From assembly GCA_042663485.1 (NCBI GenBank), contig JBHTAF010000001.1: a stretch of DNA of 64,000 nucleotides. The stretch is one strand, 5' to 3'. Position 1 is the first letter of the stretch; the number at the start of each line of letters is the position of its first letter. The DNA is from Natronosalvus sp042663485 (GTDB lineage Archaea > Halobacteriota > Halobacteria > Halobacteriales > Natrialbaceae). Below are positions 17,620 through 26,450 of the stretch, piece by piece. Position numbers and translations under genes: made by a program. A model generated the notes under the pieces. The model saw only the letters and a list, made by a program, of their open reading frames with translations. It was not told the DNA's origin and did no database searches.

Positions 17620-17946
17620 ATCTACTCGTGCGTACACGGCAAAATAACCCTAGCCGAAGTCCGATCTCTCAGACCCTACTCGATTCCGCTACTAGCCGTA
17701 AAGACCGCTGAGCGAGAAAAAGGATTTTGCCTTCGTCGACGAGGACACCAGGCCACCCTCGAGAACGTCACCGAAGAATTAGCGGGAACCATCGTTGGTG
17801 ATCGATTGATCTCGAGGGAAGACGAATTTGAAGATGTAGTGGAGAGCTGGCCGGCAACGACGGAACACGCCGGGATACTCGAGTTCGGTCTACCCGTCTG
17901 TGGTAACTTCCGACTAGTAGATAGTAGCGTCGAGACCGCGGCATAG
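17620..17946 (+). pseudogene. start-less ORF, probable gene remnant
   Basis: An open frame of about 108 codons with no ATG or convincing alternative start. The second half reads like haloarchaeal protein (ATLENVTEELAGTIVGD, then EFEDVVESWPATTEHAG and ILEFGLPVCGNFRLVDSS). Another frame across 17710-17775 also looks protein-like (EKKDFAFVDEDTRPPS), which suggests a frameshift near there. I do not recognise the family. Most likely the C-terminal piece of a decayed gene. Confidence 0.35.
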
Positions 17947-18054
17947 ATCCGGTCCAGTTATCGAGTGCTATCGTACGAAAAGACCGAATCTCGGACAGAG
18001 ATCACCTGGCCGGCTGGCGGAATAGCTTTCTCACCATCTCGCCATAGACCCTCC

Positions 18055-18933
18055 ATGAGCGACGACGAAGCAGTTTCGGTCGAACACCGGCCGCCAGAGG
18101 AGGTGTTCGGACTGCTCTCGAACGACCTCCGCGTAGAGATCGTTCAGGTTCTTGGGAAGAACGGAGAGCCGCTATCGTTTTTGGACCTCCGGACAGCTGT
18201 GAGCGAACGGGACTCGGGGAAGTTCAACTATCACCTTCAAAAACTCGTCGGCCACTTCGTGACCCAGGACGAAGACGGCTACCGACTCTCGTTCGCCGGT
18301 GAACAGGTATACGGTGCTATCCTCTCGGGGTCGTACACGGCAAACGCATCGATTCCCCCGTTCGAGTTCGACGGACCGTGTCCGATGTGTAGTCACTCCG
18401 GCCTCATCGCAGAGTACGGTAACGAGACGGCGCTACTCTACTGTCGAGAGTGCGAAGCGTGGCGCAATGAATTCTCGTTTCCACCTGGCACGCTCGGCCA
18501 ATTCGCCCGTCAGGAACTCCCGTTTGCCTTCGACCGCTGGATGCGGGCGACGGTGATGAAATTCCTTCAGGGCTTCTGTGAGAACTGCGGTGGCCGAGTC
18601 GATGCGGCCCTCGAGCGGGCTTCGTCGGCCAATTCGAGACCCGTTAGAGCAGTATTCGAGTGCGAACGTTGCGACGATGAATTACGGGCTTCACCTGCAC
18701 TCCCGGTACTGTACCACCCGGTCACCATCTCATTTTTCGAACAACACGGCGTTAACGTGCTGCACGATCCCTCCTGGCGGTACTACGACGAGGACGACGA
18801 CATGGCGATCGAGATGATAAACGACGATCCGTCGAGCGTCCGTGTGTCCGTTACGCTAGACGAGATGGAACTCGTCGCCACGGTCGACCACGACGTCACG
18901 ATCACGGACGTGGCCATCAGGAGCAGCGACTAG
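18055..18933 (+). CDS. haloarchaeal winged-HTH regulator with zinc-ribbon middle
   Basis: About 292 residues from the ATG at MSDDEAVSVEHRPPEE. An ArsR-like winged HTH lies at residues 10-95 (EEVFGLLSNDLRVEIVQVL ... KFNYHLQKLVGHF). Two Cys pairs follow: CPMCSHSG with CREC (about 115-140) and CENCGG with CERC (about 182-208), each able to bind zinc. The C-terminal beta-rich domain (YHPVTISFFEQHGVNV; VRVSVTLDEMELVATVD) is typical of haloarchaeal DUF7347/DUF7351-like regulators. Probably a cytoplasmic DNA-binding protein; ligand and targets unknown. Next to the aminopeptidase gene, 115 bp away on the same strand. Confidence 0.82.
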   Translation: MSDDEAVSVEHRPPEEVFGLLSNDLRVEIVQVLGKNGEPLSFLDLRTAVSERDSGKFNYHLQKLVGHFVTQDEDGYRLSFAGEQVYGAILSGSYTANASIPPFEFDGPCPMCSHSGLIAEYGNETALLYCRECEAWRNEFSFPPGTLGQFARQELPFAFDRWMRATVMKFLQGFCENCGGRVDAALERASSANSRPVRAVFECERCDDELRASPALPVLYHPVTISFFEQHGVNVLHDPSWRYYDEDDDMAIEMINDDPSSVRVSVTLDEMELVATVDHDVTITDVAIRSSD

Positions 18934-19048
18934 AGACCAGAAGCGACAGGAGAGGTGTAGTCCGGTATCGCCCACTTCTTACAGCCATCTTACAGAAGTG
19001 CGCTTCTGGGAACGATCAAGATGACGCTTGCCTAGTTACCAGACGGAC

Positions 19049-20137
19049 ATGGACCCACGAGTCGTGGAACACGCGCGTATCATCGTCGACCACTCTATCG
19101 CTGTGATGCCAGGAGACGAGGTGCTGATTACGGCCCCATCTGAAGCCGAAGATCTGGCTGTCGCGCTGAACGAACTCCTCGGAGATCGCGGTGCTCGACC
19201 GATTTACATCGGGCCGAGTAGCCGAGCCCAGCGTGCATTTATGCGGGCGATGGATCCCGACGACTACGACGGGCCGCCAGCCGCGTACATGGCCCTCGCC
19301 GAAAACGTCGACGCCTCGATCGCTATCCGTGCGTCGTCGAACACCAACGAAACCAGCGACGTCCCTCCGGAGAAGACCACCGCCTATTCAGCGTTGATGA
19401 AGCCGTTCCAGGAAGAAATGGCGGACAAACGGTGGGTTGCTACCCAGTACCCTGCACCAGGGAACGCACAGGACGCCGAGATGAGTACGGCAGCGTACGC
19501 TGATTTCGTGTACGATGCCGTCAACAAGGACTGGGAAGATCAACGCGAGTTCCAGGAGAATCTGATCGCGTTGCTCGAGGAGGGACGCGAGGTACGAATT
19601 CGCTCTGGTGACACGACGGACATCACCATGTCGATCGACGGTATGGTACCGATAAACGACTTCGGTGAGAAGAACCTCCCTGGCGGTGAAGTCTTCACGG
19701 CGCCGAACCCAGACTCGGTCGAGGGCGAGGTGTTGTTCGACAAACCGCTGATGGCCTACGGACGCGAAGTCACGGGCGTTCAGCTCGTCTTTTCGAAAGG
19801 CGAGGTAGTGGACTACAGTGCGGGGAAGAATCAGGACCTGTTGGAGGCCGTTCTAGAGACCGACGACGGCGCTCGGCGACTCGGCGAACTCGGCATCGGT
19901 ATGAACCGCGATATCGATCAGTTCACTCACAACATACTCTTCGACGAGAAGATGGGAAATACCGTTCACCTGGCACTGGGTCGCGCCATCGAGGAAAGCG
20001 TTGGCCCGGACCGTACGGGCAACGATTCGGCCATCCACATGGACATGATCGTCGACATGAGTGAGGACTCGGTTATCGAAATCGATGGTGAACGAATACA
20101 GCGAGATGGAACGTTTGTGTTCGAAGACGGATTCTAG
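19049..20137 (+). CDS. M29 family aminopeptidase
   Basis: About 362 residues from the ATG at MDPRVVEHARI. M29 metallopeptidase hallmarks are present: NLPGGEVFTAPN with a metal-ligand Glu, ELGIGMN, FDEKMGNTVHLALGRA with Glu and His ligands, and SAIHMDMIVDMS with His and Asp. These are two-metal cytoplasmic aminopeptidases that trim peptides from the N-terminus. A TTG seven codons upstream is open but weaker. The gene stands alone, followed by a Usp gene after 123 bp. Confidence 0.92.
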   Translation: MDPRVVEHARIIVDHSIAVMPGDEVLITAPSEAEDLAVALNELLGDRGARPIYIGPSSRAQRAFMRAMDPDDYDGPPAAYMALAENVDASIAIRASSNTNETSDVPPEKTTAYSALMKPFQEEMADKRWVATQYPAPGNAQDAEMSTAAYADFVYDAVNKDWEDQREFQENLIALLEEGREVRIRSGDTTDITMSIDGMVPINDFGEKNLPGGEVFTAPNPDSVEGEVLFDKPLMAYGREVTGVQLVFSKGEVVDYSAGKNQDLLEAVLETDDGARRLGELGIGMNRDIDQFTHNILFDEKMGNTVHLALGRAIEESVGPDRTGNDSAIHMDMIVDMSEDSVIEIDGERIQRDGTFVFEDGF

Positions 20138-20260
20138 AGACCGATACCCACCAAACGAGGTGGGTACGTTTGCAGTGACCGAAACGCCCCTCACGCTCGA
20201 GCGAGTGGTGGAACGTGTCTTTTTCACTGCAGGGCGTGTCAATCGATACAGAGACCGACA

Positions 20261-20704
20261 ATGTACGACGAGATCCTCATTCCGACAGACGGGAGCGCCA
20301 CTATCGATCAGACGCTCGAGCACGCCCTTCCGATCGCCGCCGACAACGATGCGAGAGTCCACGCGCTGTCGGTCATCGACACGCGGATCGTCCAGGCAGC
20401 AACGGGCGAGACGCGCGAGGAAATCAAGGCACAACTCGAACGCGAGAGTGAAGCAGCCGTCGCCGACGTCACCGAGCGGGCGACGGACGCCGGACTCGAG
20501 GGGGTCGAGGCGGTCGAGCGCGGCACACCAGCCAAAACGATCCTCGAATACGCCGAGACTCACGACGCCGATCTGATCGTCATCGGCACTCACGGGAAGA
20601 GTCCTCGAGAGAAACGGATTACGATGGGGAGCGTCTCCGAACGGGTCGTCGACAAGTCCCCGATTCCTGTGTTCGTCGTCCGTAGCGCCGATGGGGTCGT
20701 ATAG
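20261..20704 (+). CDS. universal stress protein, single domain
   Basis: 147 residues, one UspA fold. MYDEILIPTDGS opens the ATP-binding fold, and GTHGKSPREKRITMGSVSERVVDKSPIPVFVV carries the G-x2-G-x9-G-S nucleotide-binding signature, so it is an ATP-binding-type Usp. Cytoplasmic, general stress role. Ends 73 bp before the convergent small Cys-rich gene. Confidence 0.95.
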   Translation: MYDEILIPTDGSATIDQTLEHALPIAADNDARVHALSVIDTRIVQAATGETREEIKAQLERESEAAVADVTERATDAGLEGVEAVERGTPAKTILEYAETHDADLIVIGTHGKSPREKRITMGSVSERVVDKSPIPVFVVRSADGVV

Positions 20705-20777
20705 GCCGGCGGATTTCTATAGACCAACGAGTTTTACTGTACCTCGTTTGAGAGAGTGGTCTTGGCAGCAGGTCGTG

Positions 20778-21131
20778 TCAGTACTCGTTTTGCACCTTGT
20801 CCATCTTACACTGGACACAGAGATCGTCAGCGAAGCAAGCGATATTCTCGTAGGGGCAATCGTACGCTTCGACGGTGACGGAGAGGCTCCGTTTCGCGTG
20901 CTCCCACTCGGCCGCCCAGTCTTCGATACGTGTATCGACGGAGGTGAACACGACCTCGTCGTCGCGGTCGATGATTTTCGCTGCGGCGACGTCGTGTTGA
21001 TTTTCCTTCACCACCGCTATCGCGTCATAATAGGACGCACACCGAACCTCTTCAATTCCGTCAGTATCGTCCAATAATCGAACTCTGATGGAACCATCGT
21101 ATTCCTCAGTCGGGTCCAGACCACCTGGCAT
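20778..21131 (-). CDS. small cysteine-rich haloarchaeal protein of unknown function
   Basis: 117 residues from the ATG at MPGGLDPTEEYDG; a second ATG lies 12 bases upstream, but TTTTATC (plus-strand 21154-21160) is 22 bp before the chosen one, which fits a leaderless start better. Acidic, with no membrane segment. The C-terminal tail has four cysteines (CPYENIACFADDLCVQCK), a likely zinc or other metal site. I do not recognise the family. Confidence 0.65.
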   Translation of the reverse strand: MPGGLDPTEEYDGSIRVRLLDDTDGIEEVRCASYYDAIAVVKENQHDVAAAKIIDRDDEVVFTSVDTRIEDWAAEWEHAKRSLSVTVEAYDCPYENIACFADDLCVQCKMDKVQNEY

Positions 21132-21300
21132 AGTGGTACTCATGGGACGATACGATAAAAGGCCCCACCCCCGCCCGTTTCTACGGCGAATCGGTTTCGG
21201 GAAGGGGCCTCGAGAACGACTCGAGTTCCGCCCTCGACGATTGCTCCTTGCAGTATTCGACGGAGAACTGGCGGGGTGCGATTCGCGAACGTCCAGCGCG

Positions 21301-21813
21301 CTATCCGAACGTTCCGACGAGGCACGTCCCGTCGTCAGCGAGACGACGGCACGTTCGTTCGCGGGGGCGGTCGATACGCCGCTCGAGACGGACGAGCCCT
21401 TGCCCCGGGAGTTCGTACCCGATGCGGTAGGCAGTCTCGTCGTCGATGGCGTACGAGAGCGTGCGGTCGAAGAAGATGGCGACGACGCACTGACGCCACG
21501 CCAGCGTCTCCGCGAGTGCCGATCCGCGGTCGGTCAGTTCGAACCCGGCGTAGGGTTCCGTCTCGAGGAGCGAGGCACCGGCGAGTACGTCGACCATCTC
21601 GGTGACGCTGGCCGGCGCGACCGACAGCCGTTCGGCCAGTTCGCCGACCCGCACGCGACGGGTTCCGCGACCTGAGAGCCAGTAGCCACCGAGGAGGTAC
21701 CAGCCGGAGGTGGTCGTGAGCACGTCCGTCGAGTCCGGATCTGGGGACTCGCGCCTCGAGTCGCCCATCGGTACCCTCGATCGTTCACCGCTCGAGCCTG
21801 GTGTGGTGTCCAT
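21301..21813 (-). CDS. DtxR-like metal/redox-responsive HTH regulator
   Basis: 170 residues. A DtxR-type winged HTH fills residues 35-110 (SGWYLLGGYWLSGRG, VRVGELAERLSVAPASVTEMVDVLAG, GFELTDRGSALAE). The dimerisation part is shortened and the C-terminus has two Cys (CRRLADDGTC), possibly a metal or redox switch. It is 73 bp from the oxidase-like gene on the same strand, and both are preceded by the same palindrome at the same distance, so it probably belongs to the anaerobic/nitrogen-oxide regulon rather than to iron control. ATG chosen from that spacing; a second ATG at 21768 is possible. Confidence 0.75.
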   Translation of the reverse strand: MDTTPGSSGERSRVPMGDSRRESPDPDSTDVLTTTSGWYLLGGYWLSGRGTRRVRVGELAERLSVAPASVTEMVDVLAGASLLETEPYAGFELTDRGSALAETLAWRQCVVAIFFDRTLSYAIDDETAYRIGYELPGQGLVRLERRIDRPRERTCRRLADDGTCLVGTFG

Positions 21814-21852
21814 CGACCACTACTCGCGCGTCTAGCCGGGAAATTCCTCGTC

Positions 21853-21864
21853 CGAATACGTTCG
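21853..21864. promoter_or_regulatory. CGAA-N4-TTCG site before the DtxR-like gene
   Basis: CGAATACGTTCG, 39 bp before the ATG. It is the exact reverse complement of the site before the first DUF2249 gene. The position fits an activator bound just upstream of BRE/TATA. Confidence 0.6.
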
Positions 21865-21886
21865 TATTTCGTATTTCTGTCTTCGG

Positions 21887-23305
21887 TCACCTGGGAGGCG
21901 AGTCGACGCCAGACTGGTGCTCAGGCTGGGACTGAGGCTGGGAGGGCGACGGCTCGCTTCCTGGCCCCTCGCTCGAGAATCGGCCGAGCAGCAGGCCCGG
22001 CACCGAGTGGGGACTGTGACGTCTGAGGATCAGGACCACGTTGAGCAGGAAGAGCGCGGCGCCGATCGTGACCGAGATCCCGCCGATGGTCGAGACCGTT
22101 CCCAGGGCTCCCGAGAGTTCGAACGCGTCGCTGACGACCAGCAACCCCACCCCGAGGACGAAACAGACGAAGTCGACCCGTGCCACCCGGTCGTCGTAGA
22201 GGTCGTCGATCATGGGCACCGGTTCGAGACCGAGTCGATCGCTGTAGCGGTGGACCCAGACGATGAACGGAACCACGTGGTAGAGCGTCCCGAGGACGAC
22301 GAAGCCGATGACGCCGTGGATCAACAGCGAGAAGGCGCCGGGGGCGCCGAAGAGCGTGGCCGGGTCGAGGGGGTCGCGAAACCAGGCTGGGCCGGTCCAG
22401 ACCGCCCAACCCCCCACCGCCACGGCGAGGACGGCGTACCGACTGAGCATCGGCGTCCAGGGCACCTGCGCCTCGAGGAGTCGACGGGCCAGGATCACGC
22501 TCATTCCGAGGGCGCTGGCGACGACGAGGACCGCACCCACGCGGGCAAGTGGCGCGACGTCGAAGAGCCGTCCCCCAGCCAGCGCGAGGACACCCACGGG
22601 ATGGCCGACCGACTCGAGTCGACGGAGCGGGAGGTCGATCCCGTGGAGACTCGACTGGGTGAACATCGTGGCGAGCTGGTAGAGCGCTCCGTAGACAGTC
22701 GTGAGGACGGCCCCGTAGAGGGCGAGAGTCGCGTGGCTCATCCGGACCGATCCGTGGCTCACGGGCGTCCCCGCGAGAAATGGCCGCGTCAGGCCGGCCG
22801 CGAGAACCACGCCCAGACCCGTCAGCAGGACGAAAAAGCCCAGTGCGATGGCGAAGTGACGCTCGGTGACGTCCCACGGCCGAGCCGAGCGAAGCGTCCG
22901 CCCGACGTTGTAGACGAACGTCCAGAACCCCGCGAGCATCACGACCCCGCCGAGCGGGAGCCAGCGGTACGCGCCCAGCAGAAGCGCGGCGGCGAACGCG
23001 AGGAGGCCGGCGACGACCAGCCACAGCTGCGCGTTTGCCAGCCGCCTCGAGTGGATGGCGACGCCTGACCAGACCGGGACGAACTGCGTCATCGCGCCCA
23101 TGATCGTCACGGCGACCCAGCCCACCAGGAGGAGGTGCACGTGCGCCAACCCGAGGTTCCCGGGGACGAGGGTTCCGTCGAACGATTGGACGGCCCCCGC
23201 GAGGGCCCCGGTGAGCAACAGCCCGGTCCCGACCAGGAAGTGTCGAAGAGGGATCGTCATCGGCGGACCTCGATCCGCGTCGATCGATCCCGGAATCGCG
23301 CTCAT
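21887..23305 (-). CDS. haem-copper oxidase subunit I-like membrane protein
   Basis: 472 residues with about 12 membrane helices. The opening GLAHVHLLLVGWVAVTIMGAMTQFVPVW and later VRMSHATLALYGA and LLIHGVIGFVVLGTLYHVVPFIVWVHRY resemble the histidine-bearing helices of cbb3/NorB-type subunit I, but it lacks a cytochrome c domain and no subunit II is adjacent. It may bind haem and take part in NO or oxygen chemistry, or be a sensor-like relative. The ATG at 23305 is preferred to the one at 23260 because the shared palindrome is then 38 bp upstream, as in the other genes. The acidic/Gln-rich tail (SQPQSQPEHQSG) is cytoplasmic. Confidence 0.75.
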   Translation of the reverse strand: MSAIPGSIDADRGPPMTIPLRHFLVGTGLLLTGALAGAVQSFDGTLVPGNLGLAHVHLLLVGWVAVTIMGAMTQFVPVWSGVAIHSRRLANAQLWLVVAGLLAFAAALLLGAYRWLPLGGVVMLAGFWTFVYNVGRTLRSARPWDVTERHFAIALGFFVLLTGLGVVLAAGLTRPFLAGTPVSHGSVRMSHATLALYGAVLTTVYGALYQLATMFTQSSLHGIDLPLRRLESVGHPVGVLALAGGRLFDVAPLARVGAVLVVASALGMSVILARRLLEAQVPWTPMLSRYAVLAVAVGGWAVWTGPAWFRDPLDPATLFGAPGAFSLLIHGVIGFVVLGTLYHVVPFIVWVHRYSDRLGLEPVPMIDDLYDDRVARVDFVCFVLGVGLLVVSDAFELSGALGTVSTIGGISVTIGAALFLLNVVLILRRHSPHSVPGLLLGRFSSEGPGSEPSPSQPQSQPEHQSGVDSPPR

Positions 23306-23343
23306 ATTCAGTGAGAGGGGCTCGAGCTACCTCGAGATAGTTC

Positions 23344-23355
23344 CGAACATATTCC
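23344..23355. promoter_or_regulatory. CGAA-N4-TTCc site before the oxidase-like gene
   Basis: CGAACATATTCC, one mismatch from CGAA-N4-TTCG, 38 bp before the ATG at 23305. Confidence 0.5.
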
Positions 23356-23467
23356 GGTCGGCGTTCGCTGGTGGATGCTTTGGCGGCGAGGCGGCGAGCG
23401 ATGAGCGACGAGAGCGTCCTTCCTGAGAAACGAGAAGCCACAACCCAGAAACGCGACGCTCAGAACG

Positions 23468-24094
23468 TCAGAACGGCGCATCCGAACTGCCCCGGCTCGG
23501 ACCCGTCGCACCCATCGAGCGCTCCATCGGATTAGACCCGATGTCGCCGCTCGGCTCGTGATCGACCGCGCCCGTTTCGAGGAAGGCGGCCTCGACCTCC
23601 TCGAGTTGGGCGTTGATCGCCTCGCTCTGGTGGTGCATCGGCGCCGCGCGCACCGAGACGAGGTCGTACTCGTGGCGCTCTGAGAGCCCGTTCCAGGCCC
23701 GGAACGAGCCGATCGTGAGGGTGTGCGTCTGCGGGCAAAACGGCGTCGTCGGGGTGAACTCCGCACGGAGAACCGCGGGGTCGGCTCGGTCCCGGGCGTA
23801 CCGGTAGCCGGCGCCCGGGTGGCGGGTGTCGAGGTTGAGCCGGGCGAGGTTGTAGTTGAAGGTCATGTCGTAGACTTTTCGCTCCTCGAAACAGTCGCGC
23901 GTGAGTCGATGGAATGCCAGGTGGTCGTCGCCGGTCAAGAGGTCGGATTCCTCGAGGAACGGTCCAGGCTTCGGAAGGTTCTCCGGAACGTACTCGTCGT
24001 AGTCGTCGAAGAGGTCCTCCGCACCGAACGGGGATCGAAAGCCGCGCATACCGAATGGAAGGTACTCCGGAACCCTATGGGTAGTCCCGGACAT
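23468..24094 (-). CDS. conserved haloarchaeal protein of unknown function
   Basis: About 208 residues from the ATG at MSGTTHRVPEYLPFG; the longer upstream reading overlaps the divergent promoter. Soluble and acidic at the start (FGAEDLFDDYDEYVPENLPKPG). A later domain FCPQTHTLTIGSFRAWNG with VSVRAAPMHHQSEAINAQLEEVE resembles a small alpha/beta domain with a conserved Cys and His-His, possibly metal- or Fe-S-related. I do not know the function. Its neighbours are an oxidase-like protein and a cation exchanger, and a variant of the shared palindrome overlaps its start. Confidence 0.65.
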   Translation of the reverse strand: MSGTTHRVPEYLPFGMRGFRSPFGAEDLFDDYDEYVPENLPKPGPFLEESDLLTGDDHLAFHRLTRDCFEERKVYDMTFNYNLARLNLDTRHPGAGYRYARDRADPAVLRAEFTPTTPFCPQTHTLTIGSFRAWNGLSERHEYDLVSVRAAPMHHQSEAINAQLEEVEAAFLETGAVDHEPSGDIGSNPMERSMGATGPSRGSSDAPF

Positions 24095-24099
24095 ATTCG
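24088..24099. promoter_or_regulatory. variant palindrome overlapping a start codon
   Basis: CGGACATATTCG, one base from the CGAA-N4-TTCG pattern. It covers the ATG of the minus-strand gene, so if bound it would act differently from the -40 sites. Confidence 0.3.
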
Positions 24100-24145
24100 C
24101 GTCGATGGCGACGAGCGCGTCGAACACGTCGACATTTCGGACCGA

Positions 24146-24151
24146 TTTATA
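24146..24151 (+). promoter_or_regulatory. TATA box of the cation exchanger
   Basis: TTTATA 25 bp before the ATG; leaderless arrangement. Confidence 0.6.
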
Positions 24152-24176
24152 CCCTTCCGTCCCAACACGTCCGGCA

Positions 24177-25214
24177 ATGGTCTTCCCAGGAGTCCTCGCG
24201 GGCGGGTCGCTGGTCGACGTCATCGTCGTCCTCGTGGCCACGGGCGTGATCTGGATCGGGAGCGGCTGGCTCGAGGGGTCAGCCGATCGACTCTCGGCGT
24301 ACTACGAACTCCCGGCCGTCGTCCAGGGGTCGATCGTGGTCGCCGTCGGCTCGAGTTTTCCCGAACTGGCGAGCGTCGTGTTCACGGCGTTGGCCGGGAC
24401 ATTCGACATGGGTGTCGGGGCAGTCGTCGGCTCCGCGATCTTCAACATCCTGGTGATCCCTGCGCTCGCCGGCATCTTTTCGGACGGAACCATGGAGACG
24501 AACCGGGCCATCGTCTACAAGGAAGCCCAGTTCTACATGATCGCCGTCTCGGGGTTGATCATCACGTTCGCGCTGGCGGTCATCTACAACCCCGTCTCCA
24601 ACGGCTCGGGACTCGGCGGCGAAATCACCCGGCCGCTGGCGATGCTCCCGATCGGACTGTACGGCCTGTACCTCTTCATCCAGTGGCAGGACGTCAGCGA
24701 TTACGAGGCTACGGAGGCGAAGCCGTCGATCGACCTCGCTCGAGAGTGGGCGAAACTCGCCGGCGGATTGCTCCTGATCCTCGTGGCGGTCCACCAGCTG
24801 GTGGGTAGCGTCGAATCGTTGGGCGCGACGTTCGGCATCCCGGAGTTCCTCGCCGGCGTCACGATCATCGCGGGCGCGACGAGCCTGCCTGACATGCTGG
24901 TGAGCATCCGGTCCGCTCGAGGCGGCAACGAGGAGACGAGTCTCGGCAACGTCCTCGGTTCGAACACGTTCGACCTGCTCGTGGCGATTCCCATCGGCGT
25001 GTTGATCGTCGGGACGGTCGCGGTAGACTTCGCAGTCGCCATCCCGATGTTCGGCGTGCTCACCCTCGCCACGGTGGTCCTCTTTGCGGTCATGCGAACC
25101 GACCTCTCGTTGACCACCCGGGAAGCGTACCTGCTGCTCGTGAGCTATCTGGTGTTCGTCGGCTGGGTGATTGCGGAAACGGTCGGCGTAACCAACCTGA
25201 TCAGGGGCGTTTGA
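24177..25214 (+). CDS. sodium/calcium exchanger family protein
   Basis: 345 residues, about 10 membrane helices. The two inverted alpha-repeats of the CaCA family are clear: GSSFPELASVVFTALAG with GSAIFNILVIP in the first half, and GATSLPDMLVSIRSA with GSNTFDLLVAIP in the second, each with the acidic ion-binding residue. Moves Na+ or H+ against Ca2+ or a related cation across the cytoplasmic membrane. The start is fixed by the TATA box 25 bp upstream; an in-frame ATG 24 codons earlier lies before the promoter. Confidence 0.92.
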   Translation: MVFPGVLAGGSLVDVIVVLVATGVIWIGSGWLEGSADRLSAYYELPAVVQGSIVVAVGSSFPELASVVFTALAGTFDMGVGAVVGSAIFNILVIPALAGIFSDGTMETNRAIVYKEAQFYMIAVSGLIITFALAVIYNPVSNGSGLGGEITRPLAMLPIGLYGLYLFIQWQDVSDYEATEAKPSIDLAREWAKLAGGLLLILVAVHQLVGSVESLGATFGIPEFLAGVTIIAGATSLPDMLVSIRSARGGNEETSLGNVLGSNTFDLLVAIPIGVLIVGTVAVDFAVAIPMFGVLTLATVVLFAVMRTDLSLTTREAYLLLVSYLVFVGWVIAETVGVTNLIRGV

Positions 25215-25346
25215 GAGCGATCGTCACTTGAGATTTGGACGTGAGCGCGTCGCTCGAGGTCCGGATACGACCGCACCACTCGAGGCCCGGAAACCGAATC
25301 GGTTCGGGCGAATCCCCAAGGCTCCGGGATGCGTGCGTACCACTAT

Positions 25347-25676
25347 ATGTCACAACCGACCGCCGATTCCGCCGCACCCACCGAGCGCGCCGTTCTCGAG
25401 GACCTCGAGGGCGCGCCCCACGCCCGCGTCTTCGAGGGCGAACCACAGACGATCAGGCTCACGCTCTCCGCTGGCGATTCCATCGCCCCTCACCAGCACC
25501 CCGACCGACAGATCGTCTTCTACGTGCTCGAGGGACGCCTGAACGTCACGCTCGGCGAGGACGAACACGAACTCGAGGCCGACGATATCGTCCGCTTCGA
25601 CGGCGACCAGTACGTCTCCCCGGAGGCCATCGAGGATAGTGTGGCGTTGCTGGTGCTGGCGCCTCGAGTCGATTAG
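25347..25676 (+). CDS. cupin domain protein
   Basis: 109 residues, a single small beta-barrel. Cupin motif 1 is seen as GDSIAPHQHPDRQIVFYVLEG (two His and a Gln in place of the first-row ligands), and motif 2 is weak (GDQYVSPEAIEDS), without the final His. It may bind a metal through a reduced site or a small ligand only. Cytoplasmic; function unknown. Start at MSQPTADSA. Confidence 0.82.
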   Translation: MSQPTADSAAPTERAVLEDLEGAPHARVFEGEPQTIRLTLSAGDSIAPHQHPDRQIVFYVLEGRLNVTLGEDEHELEADDIVRFDGDQYVSPEAIEDSVALLVLAPRVD

Positions 25677-25760
25677 CGACTAGCAATTAGCGCCCGTCGT
25701 TATCGACGGGGCGCACCCTTCGAGGGCAAGAACGATCGTCCCTGGAGTCGTACGAGCAGC

Positions 25761-26333
25761 GTGACCACCGGGACGATCATCCTCTCCCTCGCAACCAGCG
25801 TCGACGGATTCATCGCCGCCGAAGACGGTGGCGTCGAGTGGCTCGAGGAGTTTGAATCGACGAAGGAGAGTGACGGCAAAAGCGAAAGCGAAGGCGAAGG
25901 CGAAAGCGGATACGACGCGTTCTTCGCAGATATCGACGCCCTCGTGATGGGCGCGAATACGTACGAACAGGTGCGGTCCTTCGGCGCGTGGCCATACGAG
26001 GATCGGCCGACATACGTGTTAACTCACGACGATACCGAACCGGTCGTGGACACCGCCGAAACCGTCGAGTTCGTCGACGAACCGGTTGCGGATCTCGCTC
26101 TCCGAGTCCGGGATCAGTACGCCAGTATCTGGCTCGTGGGTGGCGCTCAGGTCGCCCGGGCGTTTCTCGAGGCGAGGCAGGTGGACCAACTCCAGTTGAC
26201 CATCGCTCCCATCCTGCTCGGCGGCGGGATTCGCCTGTTCGGGACGGACGGACCGAGAAATCGGCTGAAACTAGAAGAGACGACGTCGCTCGAGAGCGGA
26301 CTCGTCGAGCTTCGGTACGGGATCCAGGAGTAG
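25761..26333 (+). CDS. dihydrofolate reductase/RibD C-terminal family protein
   Basis: 190 residues from a GTG start. IILSLATSVDGFIA and VMGANTYEQVRSFGAWPY are the typical first and second motifs of the RibD-C/DHFR-like fold, and IWLVGGAQVARAFLEA is the NADPH-binding GG motif. An acidic, Ser/Gly/Glu-rich insert near residues 33-50 comes from a purine-rich repeat in the DNA (GCGAAA/GCGAAG units). Probably an NADPH-dependent reductase; not a clear folate enzyme. Confidence 0.87.
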   Translation: MTTGTIILSLATSVDGFIAAEDGGVEWLEEFESTKESDGKSESEGEGESGYDAFFADIDALVMGANTYEQVRSFGAWPYEDRPTYVLTHDDTEPVVDTAETVEFVDEPVADLALRVRDQYASIWLVGGAQVARAFLEARQVDQLQLTIAPILLGGGIRLFGTDGPRNRLKLEETTSLESGLVELRYGIQE

Positions 26334-26360
26334 CGGTTTCCCCTCGAGATCGGTTGGACG

Positions 26361-26400
26361 GTGGAGGACAGCGGAAGACAGTGGAGGACAGCGGACCGGA
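26361..26400. repeat. two 20-bp tandem repeats
   Basis: The unit begins GTGGAGGACAGCGGA; the copies agree at the first 15 bases and then diverge. They lie just before the DUF2267 promoter. Confidence 0.6.
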
Positions 26401-26418
26401 AGGGGTGCCCACTACGTG

Positions 26419-26424
26419 TTTATC
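26419..26424 (+). promoter_or_regulatory. TATA box of the DUF2267 gene
   Basis: TTTATC 26 bp before the ATG at 26451. It shows that the intended start is this ATG and not the ATG inside the later frame. Confidence 0.55.
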
Positions 26425-26450
26425 ACGCTGATCGTCGTCCGTTCACTGCC

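Larger units (their letters stand above)
16921..18054. other. 1.1-kb gene-poor region with hairpins and debris
   Basis: Noticeably more AT-rich than its surroundings (17145-17260 and 17460-17560). It contains two hairpins with a shared TGCTCT/AGAGCA core, a direct repeat TATCAATACC (near 17486 and 17530) flanking a small TATTCTG/CAGAATA inverted repeat, and an open stretch without a start codon at 17620-17946. No intact gene is seen. The mix suggests an old integration or deletion site. Confidence 0.5.
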
